Source of the DNA: an uncultured Clostridia bacterium
GTDB taxonomy: Bacteria > Bacillota > Clostridia > Christensenellales > Aristaeellaceae
Reading direction: 5' to 3'
Length of the DNA: 38,787 nt
NCBI GenBank assembly: GCA_947624355.1
Contig: CANQKI010000011.1
Coordinates: 1 to 38,787, forward strand
Shown here: positions 31,364-38,787 of the stretch, piece by piece
Numbering within the stretch: position 1 is the stretch's first letter
Layout of the letters: each line of letters begins with the position of its first letter
Translations under genes and position numbers: made by a program
Notes under the pieces: model-generated
What the model saw: the letters and a program-made list of their open reading frames with translations, nothing else
The model's database searches: none
Told to the model about the DNA's origin: nothing

Positions 31364-31906
31364 TCAGAGATTCCTGTTGATCGTTTTCACGATTTCGGTG
31401 ATTTCGATATCGCCGTTCACCAGAATTTCAACGATGGGCCTGTGCCCGTCCGGGTTTTCGCCGTTTGCCCAGTAGAGTTCGGCCATTTCCAGGTTTTTCT
31501 CCTCCCATACCGTTCCGTCAAAGCATTTATAGGCGTCCCCGAAAAAGCGGCTGCCGCTCACCGTAATCCGGGCGATTCCGTATGTGGGCCGCCCGAGGCG
31601 GACAAAGTAGTCCGCCCACTGCTTCGCTTCAGCGTATGTTTGAGAGACATACAGCGAAGCCAGGCGGGAGGGATAGTGGGGATACCGGGCTTTCCGAACC
31701 TTTTCCAGCGCCAATTCCCGGAGGGCTACGTCCACCTCGTGCGGCAGCTTCATATCTGCATATTTCTGCGGATTCCGGTAGATTTCATTGACCATGCAAA
31801 GCTGGGCATAAACCCGCTGCCAGACGCCGTTGGGATGCCTGTTGTCCAGCAGGATATGTTCCCCCGGCCGCTTGGGCCGGTCGGAAATGACATGATAGTA
31901 TTCCAT
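31364..31906 (-). CDS. DUF2441 family protein
   Basis: A 180-residue cytoplasmic protein that matches DUF2441 as I know it: YYHVISDRPKRPGEHILLD at the start, VWQRVYAQLCMVNEIYRNPQKYAD, VALRELALEKVRKARYPHYPSRLASLYVSQTYAEAKQWADYF, and GRPTYGIARITVSG. The function of this domain is not established; it occurs in Bacillota as stand-alone or phage-linked genes. I start at ATG 31906 after AAAGGGAAAG; a longer frame of 13 codons is open but lacks a site. It lies 45 bp after the CD3324-family gene and is likely cotranscribed. Confidence 0.8.
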   Translation of the reverse strand: MEYYHVISDRPKRPGEHILLDNRHPNGVWQRVYAQLCMVNEIYRNPQKYADMKLPHEVDVALRELALEKVRKARYPHYPSRLASLYVSQTYAEAKQWADYFVRLGRPTYGIARITVSGSRFFGDAYKCFDGTVWEEKNLEMAELYWANGENPDGHRPIVEILVNGDIEITEIVKTINRNL

Positions 31907-31951
31907 TTTCTTTCCCTTTCTGCGGAAGCTGACACTGGTGGGCACACGCGC

Positions 31952-32236
31952 TTACCGGCGTTTTCTTTCGTTATCTTTCGGTGCGCTTCGTAAAATCCGC
32001 TGGATGCTTTTTTCGGAAAGGGAATATTCCTCCGCCAGGGTTTTTACGCAGACGCCGCTTGCCCATTTTCGGCAAATCCTTGCGTTTCTGTCCCGATAGT
32101 ATTGCCGCGTTTCGGTTTCGCTGCCCCAGGACTTCTTTTCCCGGCACGGAATATACAGGTTTTTGCCGCTCACGTATTGCTGAATTGCTTCCATCAGTTC
32201 TTTCGGCAGAATTTGGTCTGCCCGGATATAGCTCAT
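31952..32236 (-). CDS. CD3324-family helix-turn-helix protein
   Basis: A 94-residue protein of the CD3324 type, distantly related to Mor/C activators. It shows the characteristic LPKELMEAIQQYVSGKNLYIPCREKKSWG, then RQYYRDRNARICRKWASG and a C-terminal helix-turn-helix (VKTLAEEYSLSEKSIQRILR). Family members are small putative DNA-binding proteins with no known target. AGAGGAGG lies upstream of the ATG. The leader in front contains a possible 11-residue peptide and a perfect inverted repeat, so expression may be controlled there. Confidence 0.82.
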   Translation of the reverse strand: MSYIRADQILPKELMEAIQQYVSGKNLYIPCREKKSWGSETETRQYYRDRNARICRKWASGVCVKTLAEEYSLSEKSIQRILRSAPKDNERKRR

Positions 32237-32265
32237 GTAATCCTCCTCTTTCGGCGGGGATTCCT

Positions 32266-32297
32266 CTGAGCTTAAGAAAAATGTATTTTAAGCTCAG
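32266..32297. repeat. Perfect 10-base inverted repeat upstream of the CD3324 gene
   Basis: CTGAGCTTAA (32266-32275) and TTAAGCTCAG (32288-32297) flank 12 bases. It lies between the leader frame and the start of the CD3324 gene, without a T-run. It may be an RNA hairpin in the leader or a binding site for the encoded helix-turn-helix protein. Confidence 0.65.
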
Positions 32298-32329
32298 ATT
32301 TCCTGAGCCATTCCGTATTTTCTCCGCAT
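32294..32329 (-). CDS. Possible leader peptide of 11 residues
   Basis: On the minus strand ATG 32329 is preceded by AAAGGAG nine bases upstream, and opens MRRKYGMAQEI followed by TGA at 32296-32294. It begins about 25 bases after the predicted start of transcription. Its stop codon lies inside the first arm of the inverted repeat, so a terminating ribosome would hold that hairpin open. Regulation by translation of this frame is inference. Confidence 0.35.
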   Translation of the reverse strand: MRRKYGMAQEI

Positions 32330-32361
32330 AAACAAACGCTCCTTTCGCTGGTTTCAGTTTA

Positions 32362-32390
32362 TTCTATCCTGTTCAGCGCCGGATTGCAAC
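32362..32390 (-). promoter_or_regulatory. Promoter of the CD3324-DUF2441 transcript
   Basis: On the minus strand TTGCAA (32390-32385) and TAGAAT (32367-32362) with 17 bases between. The leader to the CD3324 ATG at 32236 is about 120 bases. Confidence 0.7.
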
Positions 32391-32438
32391 CTTGTCTTTG
32401 CTTGCAAACAAAAGTGTTCCACAACAATATTCCGCTTC

Positions 32439-33077
32439 TTACACTTCGTCATCCGGGAAAATGTAAGGGCTGTCCTTGCTTCGCTGGGCGTATATTTTCT
32501 GAAGAAAAGACAGCAGCGCTTCTTTGGAAAACCTTTCCGGCATCCGGTGGCTGAGGTAGAATACCCGGGCGGGGAGATCGTTCATCGTTCGGATCAAGGC
32601 CTGCAGCTGCCCGGCGTTATAGGCGACGCGTCCGTCCTTTTGCATGGAATACGCCGCGTCTCCAAGAAAAGCATATTCCTGATAACACAGCCCCACGCAG
32701 CCCTTGGCGTGGCTGGAGGGCAGGGGAAAGAGGCGCACCCCGTCCGGGAAAAACATTTCCCGGGAAACGGCCTCACCCATGCCAAAGCGTTTGCAGGCGA
32801 AAGGCCCGGCATAGAGGGCGTCAAAGGTTATGCGGCCCAGGTTGCCCGCGTGATCGGCATGAAAATGGGAAAGGACGACCTGCCGCTTCCCGTGCAGCGC
32901 CTGAATGGCCGCCGCGCTTTCATCCGAACTGCCGACGTCATAGAGCCACAGCCCGTCTTCGCATCGGATCAGAACCGCCTCGGCAGACAGGGGCGATTCG
33001 CTGGCGGGCAGATAGGAAAGGAATTCCGTTATTGGCCGAAAGTGCCCTTCCGCCGGGCAGTTTCCGTGATCGGGCAT
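32439..33077 (-). CDS. Metallo-beta-lactamase-fold hydrolase
   Basis: A 212-residue protein of the metallo-beta-lactamase superfamily. The metal motif HxHxDH is present as SHFHADHAGN (about residues 83-92). Further ligands fit H in PLPSSHAKGC, D in FLGDAAY and H in YLSHRMP. Members hydrolyse lactones, thioesters, phosphodiesters or other bonds; nothing here points to one substrate. AAAGGAGG precedes ATG 33077 by eight bases and a strong promoter lies just before it. It is transcribed alone, divergent from the cyclophilin gene. Confidence 0.85.
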   Translation of the reverse strand: MPDHGNCPAEGHFRPITEFLSYLPASESPLSAEAVLIRCEDGLWLYDVGSSDESAAAIQALHGKRQVVLSHFHADHAGNLGRITFDALYAGPFACKRFGMGEAVSREMFFPDGVRLFPLPSSHAKGCVGLCYQEYAFLGDAAYSMQKDGRVAYNAGQLQALIRTMNDLPARVFYLSHRMPERFSKEALLSFLQKIYAQRSKDSPYIFPDDEV

Positions 33078-33099
33078 GGCAAATTCCTCCTTTTTCCGA

Positions 33100-33129
33100 A
33101 TTATAGAGCCGGGCCGCATCTGCTGTCAA
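33100..33129 (-). promoter_or_regulatory. Promoter of the metallo-beta-lactamase-fold gene
   Basis: On the minus strand, both hexamers are perfect: TTGACA (33129-33124) and TATAAT (33105-33100), separated by 18 bases. Confidence 0.85.
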
Positions 33130-33225
33130 TGCCGATCCTGGAAATTTGAAGCGAAAAATGCAGGAATTTCAGGGGGCTGCGGCGAAAAAAACAGGCGAAA
33201 TTTTCTGAAAGGAACGAAAAAACCC

Positions 33226-33858
33226 ATGACGAAAAAACAAGGAATGATTCTGGCTGCCGTGCTGATTGTCATCGTGCTGTGCGCTGTCATCGCGGCGGTA
33301 GTAATCGGTCGCCATAAGGACGAAACGCCCGCCGCTACCGGCAGCATGGAACCCACCGATTGGGTGGAAATCACGGTGAAGGATTACGGCGTTATCCGGG
33401 CCGAGCTCTATGGCGGCGTTGCGCCGATTACAGTGACGAACTTTATGAAGCTGGTAGATGATGGCTTTTACAATGGCCTTACGTTTCACCGGATTATTTC
33501 CGGCTTCATGATTCAGGGCGGCGATCCCAATGGCAACGGCACGGGCGGCTCTTCCGAAAAAATCAAGGGCGAATTTTCCGCCAACGGCGTGGAAAACCCC
33601 ATTGCCCATGAACGCGGCGTGCTGTCCATGGCCCGGGCAAGCGATCCTGACAGCGCCAGCTCCCAGTTCTTCATCATGCATGCCGCCGCGCCGCATCTGG
33701 ACGGCCAGTACGCCGCCTTCGGGAAGGTCATCAGCGGCATGGAGGTTGTGGACGCCATTTGCGAAAAAACTCCCGTGCTGGACGGGAACGGCACCGTGGC
33801 TCCCGCCAATCAGCCGGTGATTGAAAGCATCGTCCGCATCGAAAAGCCGGTGGACTGA
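33226..33858 (+). CDS. Membrane-anchored cyclophilin-type peptidyl-prolyl isomerase
   Basis: A 210-residue protein. Residues 7-29 form an N-terminal membrane anchor or signal (MILAAVLIVIVLCAVIAAVV), followed by a short linker and a cyclophilin domain (about 45-210). The active-site stretches are present: FHRIISGFMIQGGDPNGNGTGG with the catalytic Arg, SMARASDPDSASSQFFIM, and HLDGQYAAFGKV. It should speed proline isomerisation of proteins folding outside the membrane. AAAGGAA lies eleven bases before ATG 33226. The LD-carboxypeptidase-like gene follows 42 bp downstream. Confidence 0.9.
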   Translation: MTKKQGMILAAVLIVIVLCAVIAAVVIGRHKDETPAATGSMEPTDWVEITVKDYGVIRAELYGGVAPITVTNFMKLVDDGFYNGLTFHRIISGFMIQGGDPNGNGTGGSSEKIKGEFSANGVENPIAHERGVLSMARASDPDSASSQFFIMHAAAPHLDGQYAAFGKVISGMEVVDAICEKTPVLDGNGTVAPANQPVIESIVRIEKPVD

Positions 33859-33900
33859 CGAGAAAAGGCGCACGCATAGGGATTGACCGGAGGCGAACAT

Positions 33901-34938
33901 ATGATCAAGCCGGAACATCTGAAAAAAGGGGATACCGTGGCCATCGTGAGCCTGTCCGCGGGCACCATCGGGGAGCCCTGGGCCCTGCATAAGCTGCGCA
34001 TTGCCAAGGAACGCCTGGAAAGGGATTACGGGTTGCGGGTAAAGGTGATGCTGAACGCCCTGCGGGGCATGGCGTATCTTCACGACCATCCGGAGGTTCG
34101 GGCGGCCGACCTGATGGCCGCCTTCCGGGACAGGGAAGTGAAGGCCATCCTCTGCGATACCGGCGGGGACGACACTGTGCGGCTGCTTCCCTACATTGAC
34201 TTTGACGTGATCCGGGAAAACCCCAAGATTTTCACGGGCTTTTCGGACACCACCGCCAATCATTTCATGCTGTACCATGCGGGCCTCATATCCTATTACG
34301 GCCCCAGTGTGCTCAGCAATTTTTCGGAATACGGAAAAATCAATGATTACACCGCCGCCATGATCCGGGATACGTTCTTTGAGCCCAAGCCCACGCTGGA
34401 AATCCCTTCCTCCCCCTACTGGCGGGACGGCGAGGACGAACCCGTGGAATGGAAAGAGGAAAATATGCATACGCCCATTCCCTATCATCCGGAGGAACGG
34501 GGCTATGAGGTGATCCAGGGCCGGGGCGCGGCGGAAGGGGAGCTGCTGGGCGGCTGCCTGGATGTGTTCATCATGCTGATGGGCACAAAAATATGGCCCG
34601 CGCCGGAAGCGTGGGCCGAAAAAATCCTGTTTCTGGAAATGTGCGAGCTGACAGGGGACCAGACCACTTATTTCCTTCGCGGCCTGGCGGCCCAGGGGAT
34701 TTTTGACCGGGTGCGGGGCGTGATTGTCGGCAAGCCCACCAATCGCAGCAATTATGAACCCTATAAAAAGGCGTTCCAAACCGTCGTTGGCGGGGAAGCG
34801 GGTCGGCCTGACCTGCCCATTCTCTACAACGTGAATTTCGGCCACTCAGAGCCCATCTGCGTGCTGCCCTACGGCGTCAGATGCCGTCTGGACGCGGATC
34901 GGAAAACGCTGACCCTGCTGGAACCCGCGACGTGCTGA
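33901..34938 (+). CDS. LD-carboxypeptidase/MccF-like serine peptidase (S66 family)
   Basis: A 345-residue S66 peptidase. The N-terminal TVAIVSLSAG strand, the nucleophile S115 in FTGFSDTTAN, the LGGCL motif after GELL, the Glu in LFLEMCE and the His in NVNFGHSEP match the family triad and fold. The insert pattern and PIPYHPEERGYEVIQG resemble the MccF branch, which cleaves microcin C-like peptides, more than the murein LD-carboxypeptidases. Cytoplasmic, no signal peptide. GGAGG precedes ATG 33901. Its last 62 bases overlap the 3' end of the opposing MATE gene. Confidence 0.88.
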   Translation: MIKPEHLKKGDTVAIVSLSAGTIGEPWALHKLRIAKERLERDYGLRVKVMLNALRGMAYLHDHPEVRAADLMAAFRDREVKAILCDTGGDDTVRLLPYIDFDVIRENPKIFTGFSDTTANHFMLYHAGLISYYGPSVLSNFSEYGKINDYTAAMIRDTFFEPKPTLEIPSSPYWRDGEDEPVEWKEENMHTPIPYHPEERGYEVIQGRGAAEGELLGGCLDVFIMLMGTKIWPAPEAWAEKILFLEMCELTGDQTTYFLRGLAAQGIFDRVRGVIVGKPTNRSNYEPYKKAFQTVVGGEAGRPDLPILYNVNFGHSEPICVLPYGVRCRLDADRKTLTLLEPATC

Positions 34939-36325
34939 CGTTCAGTTCCCGGTACGTGTTCACGATCAGCAAAAGCGCAATCAGGAAGGTCAGCAAATCG
35001 GATACCGGCATGGAGTACAATACCCCGTCCAGGCCGAACCGAAGGGGCAGAAGCAGCGCGAAGCCCACGCCGAATACCACCTCCCGCACCATGGAAAGCA
35101 GGGTGGAGGCGGCGGCCTTGCCCATGGCCTGCAGGAAAATGAAGCAGGCCTTGTTGACGCAGGCGAAAATCACCATGCACAGGTACACCCGGAAGGCCTT
35201 CAGGGCAAAAGCGGTGTAATACGCGCTTTCGTTGGCCGCGCCGAAAACGGCGATGATCTGCCCGGGGAAAAATTCCACGATGAGGAAAGCCAAAAACCCC
35301 ACGAACGCTTCCGCCGCCAGCAGCCGGGAAAACAGTGTTTTCACCCGTCCTTTCAGCCCCGCGCCCATATTGAAGCCTGCAATGGGAATGCATCCCGCCG
35401 CCATACCCACCACAATGGAAATGACGATCTGAAAAAATTTCATCACGATGCCCACCACGGCCATGGGAATCTGGGCGTACATTTCCTGGCCGAAAACGGG
35501 GTCCCGTGCCCCGTATTTCCGGATCATGTTGTTAATGGCCGCCATGGCCGCCACCAGGGAAATCTGGGATAAGAAGCTGGTGACCCCAAGGGCCAATGTG
35601 CGGCGCACAATGGGCCCCTGCAGGCGATAGTGCGCCCTTTCCGGCCGGATCAGTTTCATGTGCAGCAGATACCATCCCGCCAGCGCCGCCGTCACTACCT
35701 GGCCCAGCACGGTGGCCACTGCCGCGCCCATCATGCCCCAGTGGAAGCCGAAAATGAAGAGGGGGTCCAGCACCACATTCAGCAGCGCCCCCGCCAGGGT
35801 GGACGCCATGGCGAATTTCGGCGACCCGTCCGCCCGGATGACGGGGTTCATGGCCTGTCCGAACACGTAAAAGGGGATACCCAGGGTGATGTAGAAAAAA
35901 TACTCCCGGGCATGGCCATAGGTTTCCCCGTTCACTGTGCCGCCGAACAGGGCGATGATGGGGTGCGCCAGCGCCAGGTACAGGGCGCAAAGCAAAAGGC
36001 CGCTGATGATCGAAAGCACCACCGCGTTGCCTGTGCTTATCCTGGCGCTCTCCGCGTCCTTTTTCCCAAGGCTCAGGCTCACGAAGGCGCAGCACCCGTC
36101 GCCGATCATCACGGCCACGGCCAGGGCAATCACCGTCAGGGGGAACACCACCGTGTTGGCCGCGTTGCCAAAGGAGCCCAAATAATCCGCGTTGGCAATG
36201 AAAATCTGATCCACGATATTGTACAGCGCGCCCACCAGCAGGGAAATCACGCAGGGGACGGCATAACGCCGCATGAGCCCGGGAATGGGCTCCGTCCCCA
36301 GAAACCGGTTTTCGTTCATGTTCAT
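34877..36325 (-). CDS. MATE-family multidrug/Na+ antiporter
   Basis: A membrane protein of 482 residues with twelve hydrophobic segments in two homologous halves, as in MATE exporters. It has the PxPGLMRRYAVPCVISLLVGALYNIVDQIFI opening and the GNAANTVVFPLTVIALAVAVMIGDGC stretch typical of the DinF/NorM-type N-terminal half. It would export drugs or metabolites in exchange for Na+ or H+. AGGTGG at 36335-36330 serves ATG 36325 (spacing four) or ATG 36319 (spacing ten). A terminator hairpin ends just upstream of this site. The C-terminal tail is polar and lies in the overlap with the opposing gene. Confidence 0.92.
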   Translation of the reverse strand: MNMNENRFLGTEPIPGLMRRYAVPCVISLLVGALYNIVDQIFIANADYLGSFGNAANTVVFPLTVIALAVAVMIGDGCCAFVSLSLGKKDAESARISTGNAVVLSIISGLLLCALYLALAHPIIALFGGTVNGETYGHAREYFFYITLGIPFYVFGQAMNPVIRADGSPKFAMASTLAGALLNVVLDPLFIFGFHWGMMGAAVATVLGQVVTAALAGWYLLHMKLIRPERAHYRLQGPIVRRTLALGVTSFLSQISLVAAMAAINNMIRKYGARDPVFGQEMYAQIPMAVVGIVMKFFQIVISIVVGMAAGCIPIAGFNMGAGLKGRVKTLFSRLLAAEAFVGFLAFLIVEFFPGQIIAVFGAANESAYYTAFALKAFRVYLCMVIFACVNKACFIFLQAMGKAAASTLLSMVREVVFGVGFALLLPLRFGLDGVLYSMPVSDLLTFLIALLLIVNTYRELNVSTSRVPAGSAFSDPRPDGI

Positions 36326-36342
36326 AACCACCTTTCAAACCG

Positions 36343-36396
36343 CAAAAAAATAACGCGCGGCACCCAACTGGATTTACGCACAGGGTGCCACACGTT
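36343..36396 (-). terminator. Strong terminator directly in front of the MATE gene
   Basis: On the minus strand AACGTGTGGCACCC (36396-36383) pairs with GGGTGCCGCGCGTT (36365-36352) over fourteen positions including two G-T wobbles, and ATTTTTTT follows. It serves the ABC exporter genes upstream, but lies between the only visible MATE promoter and the MATE gene. Confidence 0.8.
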
Positions 36397-36402
36397 ATTT
36401 TT

Positions 36403-36431
36403 ATTTTACCCCTTTCGATCGGAAAACGCAA
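36403..36431 (-). promoter_or_regulatory. Putative MATE promoter
   Basis: On the minus strand TTGCGT (36431-36426) and TAAAAT (36408-36403) with 17 bases between. The transcript would begin at about 36396, exactly at the foot of the terminator stem. Confidence 0.6.
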
Positions 36432-36473
36432 AGGCAGTTTTGACCAAAAATGCGGGGTCGCGTTTTGGATGTT

Positions 36474-38351
36474 TTACGTGGAAGCAGATTCGCGGTAATA
36501 CTGCGCCTGGGCGTTCCAGAGCTCGGCGTACTTTCCCTCCTTCGCCGTCAGTTCCTCGTGGCTGCCCCGCTGTACCACTTTGCCCTCGTGGAACACCAGA
36601 ATGTCCCCGCAGAAGCGGCAGGAGGAAAGGCGGTGGCTGATGTAGATGGCCGTGTTTCCCGAAATCAGGTCGTTGAAGCGGCTGTATACGTCGGCCTCGG
36701 CCAGGGGGTCCAGGGCGGCGGTGGGCTCATCCAGAATGACGAAGGGGGCGGATTTGTAAAGGGTGCGGGCCAGGGCAAGTTTCTGGGCCTCGCCCCCCGA
36801 AACGTCCACGCCTTCCGGGCTGATGTTCTTGTAAAGCCAGGTTTCCGTCCCTTTCGGCCACTGGGAAAGCCGCTCCGCAAAGCCCGCTTTTTCCAGGCAC
36901 GTTTCCACAAGCGCCTTGTCGTAATCCTCCTTCGCCGCCACGTTCTGGCCCAGGGGCCAGGCAAAGAGCCGGAAATCCTGAAACACCACGGAGAAGAGCT
37001 TCATGTATTCGTCCGTATCATATTCCCGGATACCCCGCCCGTTCAGGAGGATTTGCCCTTCGGTGGGGTCGTAGAGGCGGCAGAGGAGCTTGATGAAGGT
37101 GGTTTTGCCGCTGCCGTTCTGGCCCACCACCGCCAGGCGCTGCCCGGCCCGGATAGTCAGGTTCACGTCCCGGAGGGCGTAAGCTTCAGTGCCGGGATAA
37201 CGGAAGGAAACGTGACGGAATTCGATGGTATCCTGCCCCGTCAGGGCCGTGCGGGCCGCGCCGTCCCGGTGTTCGGGCGCAAGGTCGAGAAATTCAAAGA
37301 CGGGTCGGAGGAAGGCCGCATTGTTCCGCATATCGCCCCATTCGCCCGCCAGCCCCGAAATTCCGCCGGAGAGCTTCGTAATGGCGGCGATGTACTGGGT
37401 CACTTCACCTACGCCGAAAGCTCCCGCCCAGGCCTTCAGGCACACAAAGGCATAGGCCAGCAGCGTGAACAGCGCCGATACGGCGGCGGAGGCGGCGCGG
37501 CACAGCCCGACGGGACCCCGGGCCAGATGGGCGAAAGCGCCTTGGGAGCCAAAGGTTCCTTTCTTGTCACTGTTGTATTTGTCGCAGAGGCGGTCCTGCC
37601 GGTAAATGCGCATATCGGCGGCATACCTGGGCTCATAGCCCAGCCAGCCGTAAAAGCCGAACAGGCGGTTTCCCAGGTTATGATCTCCTGCCCGGCGGGC
37701 GAAATAACCGTCGGCCCGAACCGCGAGAGCGGGAGCCAGAAGCGTGACGGCCAGCATGAGCCCCGCCGCCGCCAGGGAGCACAAAGGATGATTGAGGAAA
37801 GAAAGGCTTCCCGCGTTCTCAGGCACACGGCTGGCAAAAAGGGTCGCGGTAAGGGTCAGGCCGCCAAGCAATGTGAAAACATAGGAAAGCACCCTTTCCA
37901 TGTTCCGTATGACCCGGTCCAGGCCCCAGCCGCCGCCGTTCCTGTTCTGGCGGATGAGGGAAAGCAGGGCGTGGGTCCTGGGGTCATCCGCCTGGGCAAA
38001 GTCCAGTTCCAGCATTTTTTTCGCCAGCAGGTGGTGCACCTGAAAATACTGCCCGGCGCAGGCGGAATCCCGCCACTTTGTCAACAGGGCGCTTCCCAGG
38101 GAAATCAATGCTTCGGCAGCCAGCGTCACGACTGCCAGCAGAACCAGCGTACGGGCGTCCCGGTTCCCCGCCAGTTCCCCGATGATCCGGGCGGATAGGT
38201 AAATGCCTGCGTACGGGGTCAGGGCGGACCAGACGCTGAGCACCAGCCGCGAAGCCATGAGCGCCGGGAAATGCCGCCGCAGCAGCCGGAAGGCCCGCAG
38301 ATTCAGGGAAAACGCTTCCCGCAGGGATACGTCTTTACGCTCCTTTTCCAT
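36474..38351 (-). CDS. ABC exporter half-transporter (membrane domain fused to ATPase)
   Basis: A 625-residue exporter subunit. Residues 1-340 form the membrane domain with about six helices. The ATPase follows with Walker A VGQNGSGKTT (about 420), Q-loop VFQDFRLFAW, signature VSGGEAQKLALARTL, Walker B FVILDEPTAALDP and H-loop ISHRLSS. All catalytic residues look intact. Substrate is unknown; membrane-domain sequence is divergent, with many cysteines and arginines. AGGAGG nine bases upstream sets the start at ATG 38351, which overlaps the preceding ABC gene by 17 bases. The pair probably forms a heterodimer. Confidence 0.88.
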   Translation of the reverse strand: MEKERKDVSLREAFSLNLRAFRLLRRHFPALMASRLVLSVWSALTPYAGIYLSARIIGELAGNRDARTLVLLAVVTLAAEALISLGSALLTKWRDSACAGQYFQVHHLLAKKMLELDFAQADDPRTHALLSLIRQNRNGGGWGLDRVIRNMERVLSYVFTLLGGLTLTATLFASRVPENAGSLSFLNHPLCSLAAAGLMLAVTLLAPALAVRADGYFARRAGDHNLGNRLFGFYGWLGYEPRYAADMRIYRQDRLCDKYNSDKKGTFGSQGAFAHLARGPVGLCRAASAAVSALFTLLAYAFVCLKAWAGAFGVGEVTQYIAAITKLSGGISGLAGEWGDMRNNAAFLRPVFEFLDLAPEHRDGAARTALTGQDTIEFRHVSFRYPGTEAYALRDVNLTIRAGQRLAVVGQNGSGKTTFIKLLCRLYDPTEGQILLNGRGIREYDTDEYMKLFSVVFQDFRLFAWPLGQNVAAKEDYDKALVETCLEKAGFAERLSQWPKGTETWLYKNISPEGVDVSGGEAQKLALARTLYKSAPFVILDEPTAALDPLAEADVYSRFNDLISGNTAIYISHRLSSCRFCGDILVFHEGKVVQRGSHEELTAKEGKYAELWNAQAQYYRESAST

Positions 38352-38787
38352 CTTCCGCCGCCTCCTTCCGGTAATACTTGCTTTGCACTTCAAAGAGATT
38401 CGCGTAAACGCCGCCCTTTTTCAGCAGCTCTTCGTGGGTGCCCTCCTCGGCAATTTCGCCACGGTCGATGAGGATGATCCGGTCGCAGAACCGGGTGGAG
38501 GCCAGCCGGTGGGAAATGTATACGGAGGAGCGCCCCGCCGTCATGTCCCCGTATTTCCGGTACAGGTCGGCTTCGGCAATGGGGTCCAGGGCAGCGGTGG
38601 GCTCGTCCAGCAGGATGATGGGCGCATCCTTGTACAGCGCCCGGGCCAGCATGAGCCGCTGGGTTTCGCCGCCGGACAGTTCCACGGCGTCTTCGTACAC
38701 CCGGCGGTTTAATTTGGTTTCATATTGTTCGGGCAGGGATTCCAGCTTTTCCCGCAGTCCGGCCTTTTCGGCGCAGTCCCGCAGCTT
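38335..38787 (-). CDS. ABC exporter half-transporter, C-terminal part (cut by window end)
   Basis: The frame enters from the right edge of the window and ends at 38335, giving the last 150 residues of an ATPase domain. Visible are the signature LSGGETQRLMLARALY, Walker B IILLDEPTAALDP, the D-loop and H-loop YISHRLAST, and a C-terminal helix. The sequence before the signature (EKAGLREKLESLPEQYETKLNRR) fits the alpha-helical subdomain. Membrane domain and Walker A lie outside the window. It overlaps the next exporter gene by 17 bases, so the two are coupled partners of one exporter. Confidence 0.88.
   Translation of the reverse strand, partial: KLRDCAEKAGLREKLESLPEQYETKLNRRVYEDAVELSGGETQRLMLARALYKDAPIILLDEPTAALDPIAEADLYRKYGDMTAGRSSVYISHRLASTRFCDRIILIDRGEIAEEGTHEELLKKGGVYANLFEVQSKYYRKEAAEDGKGA

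Overview
The window looks like a chromosomal segment of a GC-rich member of the Bacillota, probably a gut-type Clostridia. The signs are strong Shine-Dalgarno sites, near-consensus sigma-A promoters, a T-box riboswitch, the rpsO-pnp-M16 peptidase order, and CD3324-family and DUF2441 proteins. Most of it is GC-rich. One block, about 11360-13700, is clearly AT-rich and looks acquired. I saw no rRNA, tRNA, CRISPR array, transposase or integrase.

Layout. 1-4054 (+): the end of an alpha/beta hydrolase, two Gfo/Idh/MocA oxidoreductases and nagA, a sugar and amino-sugar catabolic operon closed by a terminator. 4208-5765 (+): a SAM methyltransferase and a LacX/GalM-like epimerase with their own promoter. 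5789-10063 (-): a Cys-rich YkgJ-like protein and a DNA methyltransferase, then a barnase-barstar pair, a membrane M28-type peptidase and an XRE regulator with an S24-like domain that lacks the catalytic serine. 10171-11418 (+): cca, divergent from the YkgJ-like gene, the two promoters sharing one -35 box. 11422-13430 (-): the AT-rich operon (membrane-anchored Mrr-type nuclease with SH3b domain, membrane zinc-ribbon protein, secreted protein). 13708-14229 (-): an unknown gene. 14478-18556 (+): rpsO, pnp and an M16 peptidase, with seven consecutive hairpins between the last two.

18606-22806 (-): a tryptophan transporter of the trpXYZ type under a T-box with a UGG specifier, with an SDR-type epimerase as last gene. 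22849-26162: an intracellular GH10 xylanase (-) and a GH120 beta-xylosidase (+), expressed from mutually overlapping promoters, a xylo-oligosaccharide module. 26159-31343 (+): a sugar-phosphate isomerase-like TIM barrel and a three-gene ABC importer of the ferric/sugar-phosphate type. 31364-32390 (-): DUF2441 and CD3324-family genes behind a possible leader peptide and hairpin. 32439-34938: metallo-beta-lactamase-fold protein (-), membrane-anchored cyclophilin (+) and LD-carboxypeptidase/MccF-like peptidase (+). 34877-38787 (-): a MATE exporter, whose only apparent promoter is followed at once by a terminator, and two ABC exporter half-transporters, the second cut by the window end.

I see no single, clearly new multi-gene system. 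The best candidates for something undescribed are the AT-rich membrane-nuclease operon, the barnase-barstar-peptidase-regulator operon with its palindrome, and the seven-hairpin array between pnp and the M16 peptidase.
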